Part shown: piece after piece, positions 1-9,345 of the stretch
Layout of the letters: each line of letters opens with the position of its first letter
Position numbering within the stretch: the first letter of the stretch is position 1
Assembly: GCA_030684935.1 (NCBI GenBank)
Contig: JAUXXH010000025.1
Coordinates: forward strand, 36,043 to 100,042
DNA: 64,000 nucleotides
Source of the DNA: Pseudolabrys sp.
Lineage (GTDB): Bacteria; Pseudomonadota; Alphaproteobacteria; Rhizobiales; Xanthobacteraceae
Direction: 5' to 3'
The notes under the pieces: model-generated
Databases searched by the model: none
What the model was told of the DNA's origin: nothing
Seen by the model: the letters and a program-made list of their open reading frames with translations, nothing else
Position numbers and translations under genes: made by a program

Positions 1-707
1 GGAGACGGTGTCTGGATCAGCCCCCAGATTGAATCGCGCGCCAGGCTTGAGCTATCGGCGTCGGCGACAAAAAGAACATCGTCCTTCTGCGCGTTGGCGC
101 GCTCGATCTCTTCAATGAAACCATAGCGCTCGGAGGCCGACAAACTTTCAAAGGCGACATCGAAGACGCGATAGAGATTGTCGCGCCAAACTTGCGTCTG
201 CCCGCCACGCGTGTCTTTCGCGGCTGAGCGATCAACAGTGGTGACGGACCATCCATAACTGTAGTTGATAACGAACTGGCTGCGAGGCCCGACGAACAAT
301 CTTCCCGCTTCAAGATACTCGGCACCCGGATCAGCCAGATCGATGCGGATATATCGGCCGGTCACCGGCGTAGCCAGTAGCGCGATAGCCTGGTTGTAAT
401 CAGCGCTCACCAGAGTGGCGCCGCTGTCATATAGTTCGCCGGCAACGCCGGTCGAGTCCGTCGCGGAGATGCGAATGCGGCATGTGCCGGCGGCGCTCAT
501 CGTCGTCCCGATCAAGGCAACAGTGTCAAGCGAAGAAGCGGCAAAGAGATCCGCGACAAACGATGCGGTGTTCGCCTCTGTGCTGCGCCAGCGGCGCGCG
601 ACGTCCGGACGCTGCAGATTCGCGACCGGCGCCAGCAGCTCCTGACTTGAAGCCAGCAGCAGTGCCGAGTCCGCGAGGTTCCGATAGGCGATGCAGGCGA
701 CACCCAT
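1..707 (-). CDS. Phage tail-tip protein, partial (runs off the left edge)
   Basis: This reading frame is missing from the ORF track because it has no stop inside the window. It starts with ATG at 707, sharing one base with the TGA of the upstream gene (TGATG). About 235 codons are visible. The N-terminus (MGVACIAYRNLADSALLL) is followed by a beta-rich region resembling the coat-binding or discoidin-like modules of tail proteins, including GRYIRIDLADPGAEYLEAGRL. No enzyme motif is seen. Position at the end of the tail operon, after the hub-like genes, suggests a distal tail or receptor-binding component. The function is inferred from position only. Confidence 0.7.
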   Translation of the reverse strand, partial: MGVACIAYRNLADSALLLASSQELLAPVANLQRPDVARRWRSTEANTASFVADLFAASSLDTVALIGTTMSAAGTCRIRISATDSTGVAGELYDSGATLVSADYNQAIALLATPVTGRYIRIDLADPGAEYLEAGRLFVGPRSQFVINYSYGWSVTTVDRSAAKDTRGGQTQVWRDNLYRVFDVAFESLSASERYGFIEEIERANAQKDDVLFVADADSSSLARDSIWGLIQTPS

Positions 708-2260
708 CAGGCAAACACCACGATTTCGACGGAATTGTCCGCGCCGTCTTCGTTGATCTCGACCAGACGCCCGTCGCGTCCGACCGAAAGGTCGAAGCGC
801 GGATAGGTCACGTTGACGTTTTCCCCGAGGTTGAGATTGAACGCGGCCCAGTTGAGTTTCATGCGGTAGAGCCCCCGTGAGGCGCGGTAGAGATTGAGCC
901 GACGTGTCGCCTCTGCCTGCGCATCGCTATGATTGGCGAAGTAGGACTGCACCGGCTCGGCATCCAATGCGAAGGGATGATCCGCGCGAATGGCCGCGCT
1001 CGATGCTTCTGCGTATCGATAGTCCTGCGCCGCGAAGGCCCTGCGGGAAGCGGTGACACCGTCAGCGAGATCGTCCTGCACGGTCTCGTTGCGCTGATAG
1101 CCGACGCGAAACCGGTAAGGCGGCGGACTGATCCCCGACGGCAACGGCTCGCGCTTGATCTCGATGATGTCGTCGATGGTGAACCGCGAGGATGGCGGTG
1201 ACGACGGCGCCAGAACAATGCCAACCTCGAACTTTCCGTTGCGACGAAAGCCGCCCCACCCGCCGACGCCTGCCATGATGTTGGCGATGGCGTCGTCCAC
1301 GCCCTGACCGTCGTCCGTTCCCGACCAGTAGCCGATCGGCGCCGGCTGCGCCGTATTCACCGCGGCGAAGGCCGGCAAATAAATCTCGGTCGGATCGAGC
1401 ACATCGGTGCTGCGGTTGATGATGCGCCGGACGATATCGGCGGAGGTCTCGACGTACCCGCCCGCCGCATCGCCATGGAGATCGGCGGTCACCGTGCCGG
1501 CCGGCGACGATCCCAGCTTGAACAAGCCTTCCGACAGACACGTTGCATACTGCCCGGCAGGGACCGCGGCTGCGACCAGATCGGCATAAGTCGCAACGTC
1601 GGCAGAAAACGTCAGTTCGATACCGCGATCATAGATATGGTCGATGCTTTCGATCGCGCCGTCGTGGACCTGGTAGATCAAAAGATTCGGCACGACCAGC
1701 GGTGGCGAGACATTGAACACCCGGCCGAAGGCGAGCGGCTTGCGCTTCCCCGCCAGATCATCGCCGCCGTCGGCGCCGCCTGCCCCGCCGTACAGATTTC
1801 GCTGCAGCGGGACATCGAGCCCGTAGCCGAAATCCCGGATCGTGATCGTGAGCGCGTCTTCGTCGACCAGCCAGTCGGCGGCGGTGCCGACAAAGATCGG
1901 AAAATCCGTCGCGTAGTTGTCCTCGATCCGGCCGATCTTGAGGGTGATTCTGCGCCCGTCGATCGAGTAGGTGCCGATCAGAAAATCATACCGGCCGTCA
2001 CGGTTGTCGAGCGACATTGTGCCGTCGCCGGTCGAGAATACGCCGATGGTTGAGCCGCCTAACAACGACCGCCGGAACTTGATCGGCTGCGACAACGTGC
2101 CGTGAAACGGCACCCGCAGCCCCGCATCGAATAATTGACTGCTGGCGGCATAGAGGGTGAAGCGAAAGTCAGCGCGCAGGTCCGCGACGCCCGTCAGCCG
2201 CACGGCTGGATCGGGCAGCCCGCCGAAGGGAGCATCGCCGAATGCGTAGTGACCGAACAT
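707..2260 (-). CDS. Phage tail hub/tip-like protein, 517 aa
   Basis: The start at ATG 2260 is chosen because it overlaps the upstream stop (TGATG) and because the preceding 55 residues of the long ORF are Arg-rich shadow. The N-terminus (MFGHYAFGDAPFGG) resembles that of the upstream repeat protein (FGPFGEYAFGDA). Near residues 45-60 it has LSQPIKFRRSL, the same motif that is tandemly repeated in the upstream gene. The remainder is a long beta-rich protein ending in a region typical of baseplate or hub proteins (NVNVTYPRFDLSVGRDGR). No catalytic motif is recognised. A tail-tip hub is inferred from size and from its place downstream of the tape measure gene. Confidence 0.65.
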   Translation of the reverse strand: MFGHYAFGDAPFGGLPDPAVRLTGVADLRADFRFTLYAASSQLFDAGLRVPFHGTLSQPIKFRRSLLGGSTIGVFSTGDGTMSLDNRDGRYDFLIGTYSIDGRRITLKIGRIEDNYATDFPIFVGTAADWLVDEDALTITIRDFGYGLDVPLQRNLYGGAGGADGGDDLAGKRKPLAFGRVFNVSPPLVVPNLLIYQVHDGAIESIDHIYDRGIELTFSADVATYADLVAAAVPAGQYATCLSEGLFKLGSSPAGTVTADLHGDAAGGYVETSADIVRRIINRSTDVLDPTEIYLPAFAAVNTAQPAPIGYWSGTDDGQGVDDAIANIMAGVGGWGGFRRNGKFEVGIVLAPSSPPSSRFTIDDIIEIKREPLPSGISPPPYRFRVGYQRNETVQDDLADGVTASRRAFAAQDYRYAEASSAAIRADHPFALDAEPVQSYFANHSDAQAEATRRLNLYRASRGLYRMKLNWAAFNLNLGENVNVTYPRFDLSVGRDGRLVEINEDGADNSVEIVVFA

Positions 2261-3408
2261 CAGATATCTGGCCTGTCTGAATTGCGGCCCGGGTGAATTT
2301 CGACCTTGTAGACAAGGCGCGCGCGCTGATCGTGCAGCAGCTCGGTCACCAGCGAACTTGCGACCGCATTGATGATCGCGACGCCGGTGAGGGTCGAAAC
2401 GCCTTCCTCGAGCGCGACCGGCCATTCGGACCAGTGCAAGAACGGGTGAAGCTTTGACGGCAGCGCCTTGCGAAACCGCACAGGCTCCGCGAGCGGCGGC
2501 ACCCAGCGATCGGCAGTGATGGCCTCTTGGAACGGCGCCGCCTTGACGAAGGCTGCGAACTGCTGCTGCCCGGCCGGCAATGATTTGCGAAACCGCACCG
2601 GCTCCGCGAGCGGCGGCACCCAGCGATCGGCGGTGACGGCCTCTTCGAACGGCTCAGCCTTGACGAAGGCCGCGAACTGCTGTTGCGCCGTGCGCAGGGA
2701 GGGACGGAAACGAACCGGCTCGCCGAGTGGCTGATGGAACGCCGCCTCGGTGACGTCTTCGGGGAATGGCTCGCCTTTGACAAAGGCGAGAAACTGCTGA
2801 TTCGGAGCTGAGAGCCGCTGCGCGACGTGAACGGCATTGGGATGCGAGAGCGGCTGATGCCAGTACTCTCCCGACACCAGCGGCCATTCGGACCACGACA
2901 GAAACTTCTGTGCCGAAGTGCCAAGCCGGCGCGGAAACCGCACCGGCTCCGCGAGCGGCGGCACCCAGCGGTCGGCGGTGATAGCCTCCTGGAACGGCGC
3001 CGCCTTGACGAAGGCTGCGAACTGCTGCTGCCCCGCCGGCAATGATTTGCGAAACCGCACGGGCTCCGCGAGCGGCGGCACCCAGCGATCGGCGGTGATG
3101 GCCTCTTCGAAGAGCTCGGCCTTGACGAAGGCCGCGAACTGCTGCTGCCCCGCCGGCAGCGCGGCGCGAAAGCGAACAGGCTCCGAAAGCGACCGGAACC
3201 AGCGATCGGCGGTAACGGTCTCAGGCTGCGTGAGATCGCCGATGACGATCCCGGACCACGCGATGACGGCAACCAGCGCCGCCGGCAAAACCCGAAACCG
3301 GGTCGGCTGCGACAACGGCTGGTTCCAGCTATCCTGGAAGACCGGTGTCGCCGATACATCTTCGGCATCGCCAAAGGCATATTCACCGAAGGGGCCAAAC
3401 CCAAGCAT
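2260..3408 (-). CDS. Tail-associated repeat protein, 382 aa
   Basis: About 310 of 382 residues are eight tandem units of roughly 39 residues. The core of each unit is W-x-x-P-L-x-x-P-x-R-F, followed in most by LPAGQQQFAAFVKA and an acidic ITA linker. Two units are diverged and carry FLSWSEWP-type sequence instead. The C-terminal 43 residues are not repeated (VAIINAVASSLVTELLHDQ). The protein lies between a small CxxC protein and the hub-like gene, and its stop overlaps the next start. Repeat architecture at this site suggests a structural fibre or spacer in the tail tip. I do not recognise a named family and the role is inferred. Confidence 0.65.
   Translation of the reverse strand: MLGFGPFGEYAFGDAEDVSATPVFQDSWNQPLSQPTRFRVLPAALVAVIAWSGIVIGDLTQPETVTADRWFRSLSEPVRFRAALPAGQQQFAAFVKAELFEEAITADRWVPPLAEPVRFRKSLPAGQQQFAAFVKAAPFQEAITADRWVPPLAEPVRFPRRLGTSAQKFLSWSEWPLVSGEYWHQPLSHPNAVHVAQRLSAPNQQFLAFVKGEPFPEDVTEAAFHQPLGEPVRFRPSLRTAQQQFAAFVKAEPFEEAVTADRWVPPLAEPVRFRKSLPAGQQQFAAFVKAAPFQEAITADRWVPPLAEPVRFRKALPSKLHPFLHWSEWPVALEEGVSTLTGVAIINAVASSLVTELLHDQRARLVYKVEIHPGRNSDRPDI
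2392..3333. repeat. Eight coding tandem repeats of about 117 bp
   Basis: The units encode the 39-residue repeats of the overlapping tail protein. Two blocks of about 230 bp (near 2475-2700 and 2945-3170) are almost identical to each other, which indicates recent duplication or gene conversion on top of an older repeat array. The period and the open reading frame exclude a CRISPR array. Confidence 0.85.
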
Positions 3409-3419
3409 CTACCGGCGTC

Positions 3420-3692
3420 CTACCGGCAAGCGTCGGCGTAAGAGCGGCGCGCGTGATAGCGCGCTTCGACGCGCTTGAGTTTCTCCATGAAAGGATCGCA
3501 GCGACCGCTCCCCGTGCAGCGCGGGCATGTCAGCTTCATGCACTGCTTGCACATGCCGCCGATGTCTTCGGGCCGTTGCTTCGGCTGCACCATCACGATG
3601 CCATTGCAATGGCCGCAGGTGAACGTGTCCCGCTCTACCGGCGACGGCAGAGCGGGATCGGTCGTGATGATGACACCGCCGGGCGAGCGCAT
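3420..3692 (-). CDS. Small zinc-ribbon-like phage protein, 90 aa
   Basis: The protein has the pattern CGHC, CKQC, CPRC and one further Cys (residues about 26-65), the arrangement of a small treble-clef or zinc-ribbon fold. The C-terminal part is basic and helical. It lies between two tail genes with short gaps (15 and 11 bp), so it is co-transcribed with the tail genes. CxxC proteins at this position are frequent in alphaproteobacterial siphophages, but no function is established that I can name. Metal binding is inferred from the cysteines. Confidence 0.7.
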   Translation of the reverse strand: MRSPGGVIITTDPALPSPVERDTFTCGHCNGIVMVQPKQRPEDIGGMCKQCMKLTCPRCTGSGRCDPFMEKLKRVEARYHARRSYADACR

Positions 3693-3707
3693 TGGCTTCG
3701 CTTTGGC

Positions 3708-4184
3708 TTAGTTGTGGCGGTATTCGATCTGACCCACACCGGTGCCGGTGTAGCCCTGCGGGGACCGGAGACGCAGCGCCAGGCCATTGGCATCCGTCGC
3801 CGGAATGATGAGCTCCTGGCCGGGGAATGCCACCCAGCGCATCGTCGCGCGCTGGTTAAAGCCCATACCCCACAGGCTCGATGCGGCCGTCACCGTCGGC
3901 TCGCTGGTGTGGTTGACCGTACCGACGCCGAGACTGGTGCCGTCGGCCGGGTCGAGCTTTGTCGGCGTCGCCGAGGTGCCGGTGCCGATCGCGGTCGTGC
4001 GCGACACGTCGGCGACCATCGCGTTATCCGCCGCGGTGCCGTCGGTGCCGACCACAAATTCATACACGGCGAGGCGCGCGAGCAGCGTCGCATTCGACAC
4101 CGAAAGGTTCACGAGCGTCTTGAAGGACGTCGTCATTGCCTGTTGCGTACCCGCCAACAGGTTCGACACGGCATAACCGGCCAT
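3708..4184 (-). CDS. Putative tail or virion structural protein, 158 aa
   Basis: This Ala/Thr/Gly-rich protein (MAGYAVSNLLAGTQQAM start) has predicted beta-strand content, a GTSATPTKLDPADG loop and an aromatic C-terminal part. It has no cysteines, membrane segments or catalytic motifs. It lies between the tape-measure/tail-fibre-like pair and the CxxC protein. The composition resembles virion surface or tail-tip proteins. Identity as a structural protein is inferred from context. Confidence 0.6.
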   Translation of the reverse strand: MAGYAVSNLLAGTQQAMTTSFKTLVNLSVSNATLLARLAVYEFVVGTDGTAADNAMVADVSRTTAIGTGTSATPTKLDPADGTSLGVGTVNHTSEPTVTAASSLWGMGFNQRATMRWVAFPGQELIIPATDANGLALRLRSPQGYTGTGVGQIEYRHN

Positions 4185-4207
4185 GGGGAGTCTCCATTCT
4201 GTTTTGG

Positions 4208-4226
4208 AAAAGCCGCATGACGCGGC
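4208..4226 (-). terminator. Weak hairpin with short T tract
   Basis: On the minus strand a 5-bp stem (GCCGC/GCGGC, 5-base loop) is followed by TTTT. It lies in the 83-bp gap between two tail genes and could give partial termination within the late operon. Confidence 0.35.
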
Positions 4227-4267
4227 GAGATGAAACCTTCAGCCGTGACGGCCGAGGGAGTTACGCT

Positions 4268-4681
4268 TTACGAATACTGAATCTGGAATTGCCCCGGCAC
4301 CAGGCGGAAGGCCTCGCCGATATTGAAGATGAATGCGGTGTCGAGTTCGCCGAAATAGCGCATGTTGGTGGCACCGGTCAGGCTGGCATGATCGCTCAGA
4401 CTGATGTGGGTGACGATACCGAGATCAATGGTCGCAACCGCCGTCTGGATGGTCAGGACGTTGGTGCTGGTGCCCGTACTGGGCGACGCCGCACTCATGG
4501 CCGCAAAGATCGCCTGCCGCGCATAACCGCCGCCGACGAGTTCACTGGCGTAGGATCCCGACTTGGTCGGGCTCGCGGTATGTAGCCCCATGAACAATTC
4601 AACCGGCCCGGCATCGACCGCCTTGCCGAGCCGGTAGTCGAGCAGAAGCTTGGCCTCGTAGGCCGTGAAGGCAAACAGCAT
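4268..4681 (-). CDS. Phage tail fibre-like protein, 137 aa
   Basis: This small protein carries the pattern LFMGLHTASPTKSGSYASEL followed by GGGYARQ. It matches the short family that NCBI commonly calls phage tail fiber protein, in which an L-(Y/H)TA-P segment precedes a G-x-Y-x-R-Q segment and a beta-rich body. The C-terminus (IGEAFRLVPGQFQIQYS) also fits. It follows the tape measure gene by 15 bp. The family call rests on motif recall, not on a search. Confidence 0.65.
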   Translation of the reverse strand: MLFAFTAYEAKLLLDYRLGKAVDAGPVELFMGLHTASPTKSGSYASELVGGGYARQAIFAAMSAASPSTGTSTNVLTIQTAVATIDLGIVTHISLSDHASLTGATNMRYFGELDTAFIFNIGEAFRLVPGQFQIQYS

Positions 4682-4696
4682 GATGGTGATCCCGTC

Positions 4697-7600
4697 TTAG
4701 GCGGCGCGCGTGCCGGGACGCTTCTGGGGTTCGATGCGCTTGTCGTCGGACAACTTGCGAACCTCGGCGCGCAGCGCGCGCAGCTCGGCAACCAGCACTT
4801 CGGTCTGTCCGTTGAAGCCCTGCGCGGTGACGCGCGCCAGGTTCATGAAATGCGGCGTATAGTCCTGACCGCCCATGCCGTTGTCATTGGACGGAAGGCG
4901 CCCGGTCCGGTTCATCAGCTCGATGACCGACGGCCCGATCATGCTGGTTGCCGCGGCGTTGATGATGCCCTCGCCACCCGCAAGCGCGATCGATCCGCGA
5001 CCGCCGGCGTAGCTCGCCAGCACCGAGTCCTTGTTCCAGATGCCGTTGCCAACGATGCCGCCCGGCGCATAGGCGCCGACAATGCCGCCTTGCGCAAGCT
5101 GCCCAAACGCACGCTTGGCCATTTCCAACCAGGGCGTGCCACCAGGTGATTCAAAGAAACCGGGCGCCCCGGCCGCCGAACCGCTCAGCCGGGTATTGGC
5201 CGCGATTTCGGCTAGGTAATCACGCATCGGACCGAAGTAAAATGAACCGTCCGCAACGGCTATATTCATCTGCTGATTGGCGAGGCCCGCGACCGAGGCC
5301 GAGATATCGACGGCGGACTGAGCCGTCGCGTCTTTCAAGGACAGCATCGCTGCATCAATGGCGGATGTTGTTTTGTTGCCAGATTCGCGCAAGTGCGCCG
5401 GCAGCGCACCTAGATCCCGCTGCACCCTGTCGAAGATGCGCGCGTATTCCGGCGAACTGGCATAGTTATCCCGCGCAACCGTCAGCAGTGTTTCGGCCAC
5501 GCCGGTCAGCGCACCCATCGCATGGGTATCGCCGTCCGCCGCCTTGCCAAGCGTCGTCTCGTAAGACGACTGAGCCGCCGCGAGTCTTTGGCTCGGTGAC
5601 AGCGTCGTCAATGTACCGATTTTGAGTCCGGTCAGAAATTCATCGATATCCTTCGCGAACGCATCCAACGCACCCGCCGATTGAGAGAGAACCCCTGCGA
5701 GATCGGGGAACTGCTCGATCAGGTCGTCGAACGCGGACCCGACAAGGCTCGCACCATCGATGATCTGCTGAGCCTGCAACAGAAACGATTCGGCGACGAG
5801 CGATTGTTCAGCCCCGAGCGCCTGCGCATCGCGCATGTCGGCGATGCTTTGTTTTCGCAGTGCGGCGAGTTGATTGAGATAACCCCTTCCCGACGCATCA
5901 TTGATCGTGGCCTGCTGCCCTTCATTGAAGGTGCTGCGCAGGAAATCGAGTTGCGCTTTGATCCCGCTGGAGACCGCAGCCGCCGCCTGCTCGGCGCTGA
6001 AACCCAGATCCTGCAAGGTGTGCTGCAACTGCTGCGCGGCGCCCCGCAACGTCAGAATATCATCCTGTACCTGAGTCAGCGGCTCGACCGTCTGCAACAG
6101 AGACAGTGCGTAGTCTCGCGCCGATTCCGCCGCCTTCACAATCGCCGGCTGTGCTTGCGCCAGGCCCTGCCCCGCGCGCGCCGTATCTTCCATGAACGCC
6201 TTGAGCGATTCGCCGATCTTTCTGACGTTCTGCTGCGCCTGCACCGCAGGGCTATCGGCGCCCAATCCCTGATCGAGTGCCTCCGCCATAACGTCGAAGC
6301 CGATGATAAAGTCGCGGGTCACGCGCTGTGCAAAGACGATCAGCGCGTCGTTGAGATCTTGCGTGCCCTCTCCGGCCTTGTGAGCCGCGTCGGCATACTT
6401 CTGGGCCTTCTCGGTTGCATCGGAGATTGCCCTGCCAAGGGAGCCCGTATTGTTGCCACGCAACTGATCCTTGAAGGATCCAACCTCTGCCGCCAGCGCC
6501 TGCCATGCTTTTTGGGCTTCCTCGAATTCTTTCTTGGCCTTGCCGCTCTGGCCAATCAGACCGCCGACCATGCCGACGATACCGCCGACCACGGCACCAA
6601 CCGGACCGAACGCCGCGCCGGCGAGCGCGCCGCCGAGCGCCCCCATCATGGGGGAGGCAGACTCATAACCCGCCAGCCCCGCGCTCGCGACGCCGACAGC
6701 CCCCTGCCCACTCATTAAATTCTGATTGCCGAACGGACTCTTCCCGGCCATCACCCTGTTGACGGTTCCGGAGGCCAGCTTGGACGTTAACTGGCTTGCC
6801 GCGCCTGTCAGCGATTCCATCACCGACTTGCCCTGCAGCAGCGATGAAACAAGATTTTGCCCGAACCCGGTGATGGCGGAATTCAGGTTGTCGTATTCCG
6901 CCTTCAACTCGTTGACCGCTATCCGCTCCTTGGCATATTCGGCGGCGCGATCCCGGATGTTCTGTTCGAGCGTCTCGTCGACCGGAATATTGCGCTCGCG
7001 CAGTCGCGCCAGATCGTCTTCGGCCGTCTTGAGCGCCAGCGCCGCCTCGGTCGTCAAACCAATGCCAGCACGTTCGGCCTCAAGCTTCGTCATCCGACTG
7101 CTGAGTTCCTCGTTGAAGCGCCGCAACCCCTCTTCCTGCTTCTTGCTCAAGGCCACCGCTTCCTTGGCGGCCTCGGTCGAGCGCTTGATCGCCTCGGCTT
7201 CATTGTGCTTGAGCGTCGTCAGCCGAATGATCTCCTGCCCCTGCGCGGAGGCGGCATCGACCTGGGCCTTGCGCAGATTGGCGTCGATCGCTTTCTGCAA
7301 TTCGCTCTTTCGGAGCTCCTCGGTTTCCTTCTGGATCGCGCGGGTGACGCCATCATAGGCCTCGCGCCGGCGCTCCATCTCCGCTGTCATTTGCCCGTAG
7401 GCGGCGGAGTCCATATCGGAATCGGCCAGCTGCTGCAGGCGGCGCTGTTCGATCAGCAACCGGTTCAATTCCGCCGTGGCGCGGGCGCGCGCTTGCGCGG
7501 CAATGCTGCCGCCCCGGCCTTCCAGCGACGACAACGTCCCTTGCGTGCGGGCGATCTCGGATTCAATCCTGATCCCGGGATCCTCGGTCGCCCGCTTGTT

Positions 7601-8647
7601 GACGGCATCGATCGCCGACGCGATACCGCGAATGGCGGCGGACAGATTCCATGCCTGCGCTATCTGCTTGCCCCAGCGCTCCATCAGCCGTTGCGTGGCA
7701 TCGCTCAAAGCCTCATAGGCGCCGGACAAGCCGGCGTCCTGCGCCGCGCCAGCCCCGCCGACCTGCCTCGCCACCTGATCGAGAATGAGCCCCTGCGCCT
7801 CTGCCACGCGGCCGGTCTCATACAGATCCTTGATGACTTCCTTTTGCTGCGACGAGAACGAAACGCCCGACCGCGTCAGGGCACTCAATCCCTTTTCGGG
7901 ATCTTCGAGCGCCTTGCCGAGCTGCATCGCGGCCGAGGAGATATCGGTCTTCATGACCGCCGCCAGGTCATCGGCAAGCTTCAGCGTGCGATCGAACGTA
8001 TCGGTCGCGATCGTCTTGAAGGTCAACAGCACGGTCGCGGCATCGCGCGTCTTTGCGATGTCGCCGATGCCGTTAACGAGATCCTGAATTTGCGCCGCGG
8101 TCCGGCCGGCCGACATGCCGGTCGACTTCAGGACCGAGTCGAGCACCGCCGACTGCTCTTCGAACTTCTGAAAGGCCGTGACCGCCCTGTTGGACGCCAG
8201 ACCGGCGGCGCCGATCAAAGCGCCGATGCCGGCAATCTTGCCGCCGACCGCCAGAATGGGGATGCCGAGCCCCATTTGGGACAGCGCCGCCTGCGCCGCC
8301 ATCGCCGACTGGCGCAGGTTATCGTTCGCGACCGACGACTTGCTAAGGGCTTCCTGATACTTCTGCTGCGCCAGCGCCATGGCGACGCCGCGCTGCTGCG
8401 CCGTGCCGATGCCGGCCTGCTCATACCGCGCCAGGCGCTCCAGCGTCGCCTGATACTGCTGGTTGGCGCGGATCGCCGGATCGAGCCGACCGACAAGGTT
8501 CTCAAAGCCCTTGGAGGTCGCCGCGGTCGCGACCGTGACCTTCTCTTCGGCCTTTTCCACCACGCCAAGCGTCTTCGCCAGCGCGTCGAGCTGCTCGCGC
8601 CCGCGCACCTGCGCCTGATAGATGGCCTGGGTAACGGTTGTGGTCAT
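4697..8647 (-). CDS. Tail length tape measure protein, 1316 aa
   Basis: This is the longest phage gene. Residues 1-130 and 350-560 are Gln/Glu/Ala-rich coiled coil. A Gly/Ala-rich hydrophobic segment lies near residues 640-690 (MMGALGGALAGAAFGPVG and following), typical of the DNA-ejection or membrane-spanning part of tape measure proteins. The C-terminus again has alternating helical and Gly-rich sequence. The protein sets tail length and is released on ejection. Its start overlaps the upstream gene by ATGA (8644-8647). At a typical 1.5 angstrom per residue a tail of about 200 nm would be expected, an inference from the family rule. Confidence 0.93.
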   Translation of the reverse strand: MTTTVTQAIYQAQVRGREQLDALAKTLGVVEKAEEKVTVATAATSKGFENLVGRLDPAIRANQQYQATLERLARYEQAGIGTAQQRGVAMALAQQKYQEALSKSSVANDNLRQSAMAAQAALSQMGLGIPILAVGGKIAGIGALIGAAGLASNRAVTAFQKFEEQSAVLDSVLKSTGMSAGRTAAQIQDLVNGIGDIAKTRDAATVLLTFKTIATDTFDRTLKLADDLAAVMKTDISSAAMQLGKALEDPEKGLSALTRSGVSFSSQQKEVIKDLYETGRVAEAQGLILDQVARQVGGAGAAQDAGLSGAYEALSDATQRLMERWGKQIAQAWNLSAAIRGIASAIDAVNKRATEDPGIRIESEIARTQGTLSSLEGRGGSIAAQARARATAELNRLLIEQRRLQQLADSDMDSAAYGQMTAEMERRREAYDGVTRAIQKETEELRKSELQKAIDANLRKAQVDAASAQGQEIIRLTTLKHNEAEAIKRSTEAAKEAVALSKKQEEGLRRFNEELSSRMTKLEAERAGIGLTTEAALALKTAEDDLARLRERNIPVDETLEQNIRDRAAEYAKERIAVNELKAEYDNLNSAITGFGQNLVSSLLQGKSVMESLTGAASQLTSKLASGTVNRVMAGKSPFGNQNLMSGQGAVGVASAGLAGYESASPMMGALGGALAGAAFGPVGAVVGGIVGMVGGLIGQSGKAKKEFEEAQKAWQALAAEVGSFKDQLRGNNTGSLGRAISDATEKAQKYADAAHKAGEGTQDLNDALIVFAQRVTRDFIIGFDVMAEALDQGLGADSPAVQAQQNVRKIGESLKAFMEDTARAGQGLAQAQPAIVKAAESARDYALSLLQTVEPLTQVQDDILTLRGAAQQLQHTLQDLGFSAEQAAAAVSSGIKAQLDFLRSTFNEGQQATINDASGRGYLNQLAALRKQSIADMRDAQALGAEQSLVAESFLLQAQQIIDGASLVGSAFDDLIEQFPDLAGVLSQSAGALDAFAKDIDEFLTGLKIGTLTTLSPSQRLAAAQSSYETTLGKAADGDTHAMGALTGVAETLLTVARDNYASSPEYARIFDRVQRDLGALPAHLRESGNKTTSAIDAAMLSLKDATAQSAVDISASVAGLANQQMNIAVADGSFYFGPMRDYLAEIAANTRLSGSAAGAPGFFESPGGTPWLEMAKRAFGQLAQGGIVGAYAPGGIVGNGIWNKDSVLASYAGGRGSIALAGGEGIINAAATSMIGPSVIELMNRTGRLPSNDNGMGGQDYTPHFMNLARVTAQGFNGQTEVLVAELRALRAEVRKLSDDKRIEPQKRPGTRAA

Positions 8648-9345
8648 CGTTCAACGATCTGTCGGATGATGATGGCGGGCGCCATCACGGTGCTGCCGGC
8701 CCGCTGGCGCCGCTTGACGCGCGTACCGCCGCCGCGCGGCCCGGACTTGCCGCTGGCGAAGTGCCCCGGCAGACCGCCCTTGGTCGCGTAGGCATCCGGC
8801 GTATTGATGTAGGCAAACGTGACCTTGGCCACGTTTCGGTAGCGCGGGATCACCTTCTGCTTGGCGACCCGCTCATAGATGCGGTTCGGAACCTGCACGA
8901 CAAAGTCGCGGCCGGCGGTCGTCTTGCCGATCTCCAGGCGACGGGCATAGGCGATCGGGTTGGCGATCATGATCTCGTCGGTCGGCTTGATGTCGGGCGG
9001 CAGCGAACCGACTTCGACGCCGTTGACATAGAGCGTATGGCTGCGGACATAGGACCCGCTCCCGACCGGAGACGCCTTGCGTAGCTCATCGAGTGCGAAT
9101 TCGACGAGCTGGCGGATGTTGCTGTAGTTGTAGACGACCGGTCCCGGCAGCACGACGCTGTCGAGGTTTCGATTGCCGGGCCGGTTGGCGTAGGCCTCGA
9201 ACGACGGGTTGCCCTGCCGCTGCATGATCGCGGCATGCCCCTCGCGCGCGGTCTTGAGCAGGAACGCCTTGGCCTCGGCATCCATTTTCTTCGGCCACGC
9301 GACGGTGATCGTCTGGCGCATTGACTGGAGAGCCGGTGAGGCCAT
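8644..9345 (-). CDS. Conserved phage protein between tail chaperone and tape measure, 233 aa
   Basis: ATG 9345 is taken as start because it overlaps the TAA of the frameshifted chaperone ORF (TAATG); upstream residues in the longer ORF are shadow. The protein has IRQLVEFALDELRKASPVGSG and an IANPIAYARRLEIGKT segment that recalls HK97 gp10-type neck proteins, and a basic, Gly-rich C-terminus (SGPRGGGTRVKRRQR). It sits where siphophages normally have only the tape measure next. A minor tail or tail-completion role is possible; I cannot name the family. Confidence 0.65.
   Translation of the reverse strand: MASPALQSMRQTITVAWPKKMDAEAKAFLLKTAREGHAAIMQRQGNPSFEAYANRPGNRNLDSVVLPGPVVYNYSNIRQLVEFALDELRKASPVGSGSYVRSHTLYVNGVEVGSLPPDIKPTDEIMIANPIAYARRLEIGKTTAGRDFVVQVPNRIYERVAKQKVIPRYRNVAKVTFAYINTPDAYATKGGLPGHFASGKSGPRGGGTRVKRRQRAGSTVMAPAIIIRQIVER

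Noticed and set aside
2392-3333. Repeat array as CRISPR
   Set aside because: Period of about 117 bp, continuous reading frame and no unique spacers; it is a coding repeat.
6857-8791. 644-residue plus-strand ORF opposite the tape measure gene
   Set aside because: Leu/Arg-rich shadow frame with no domain, within an otherwise leftward operon.
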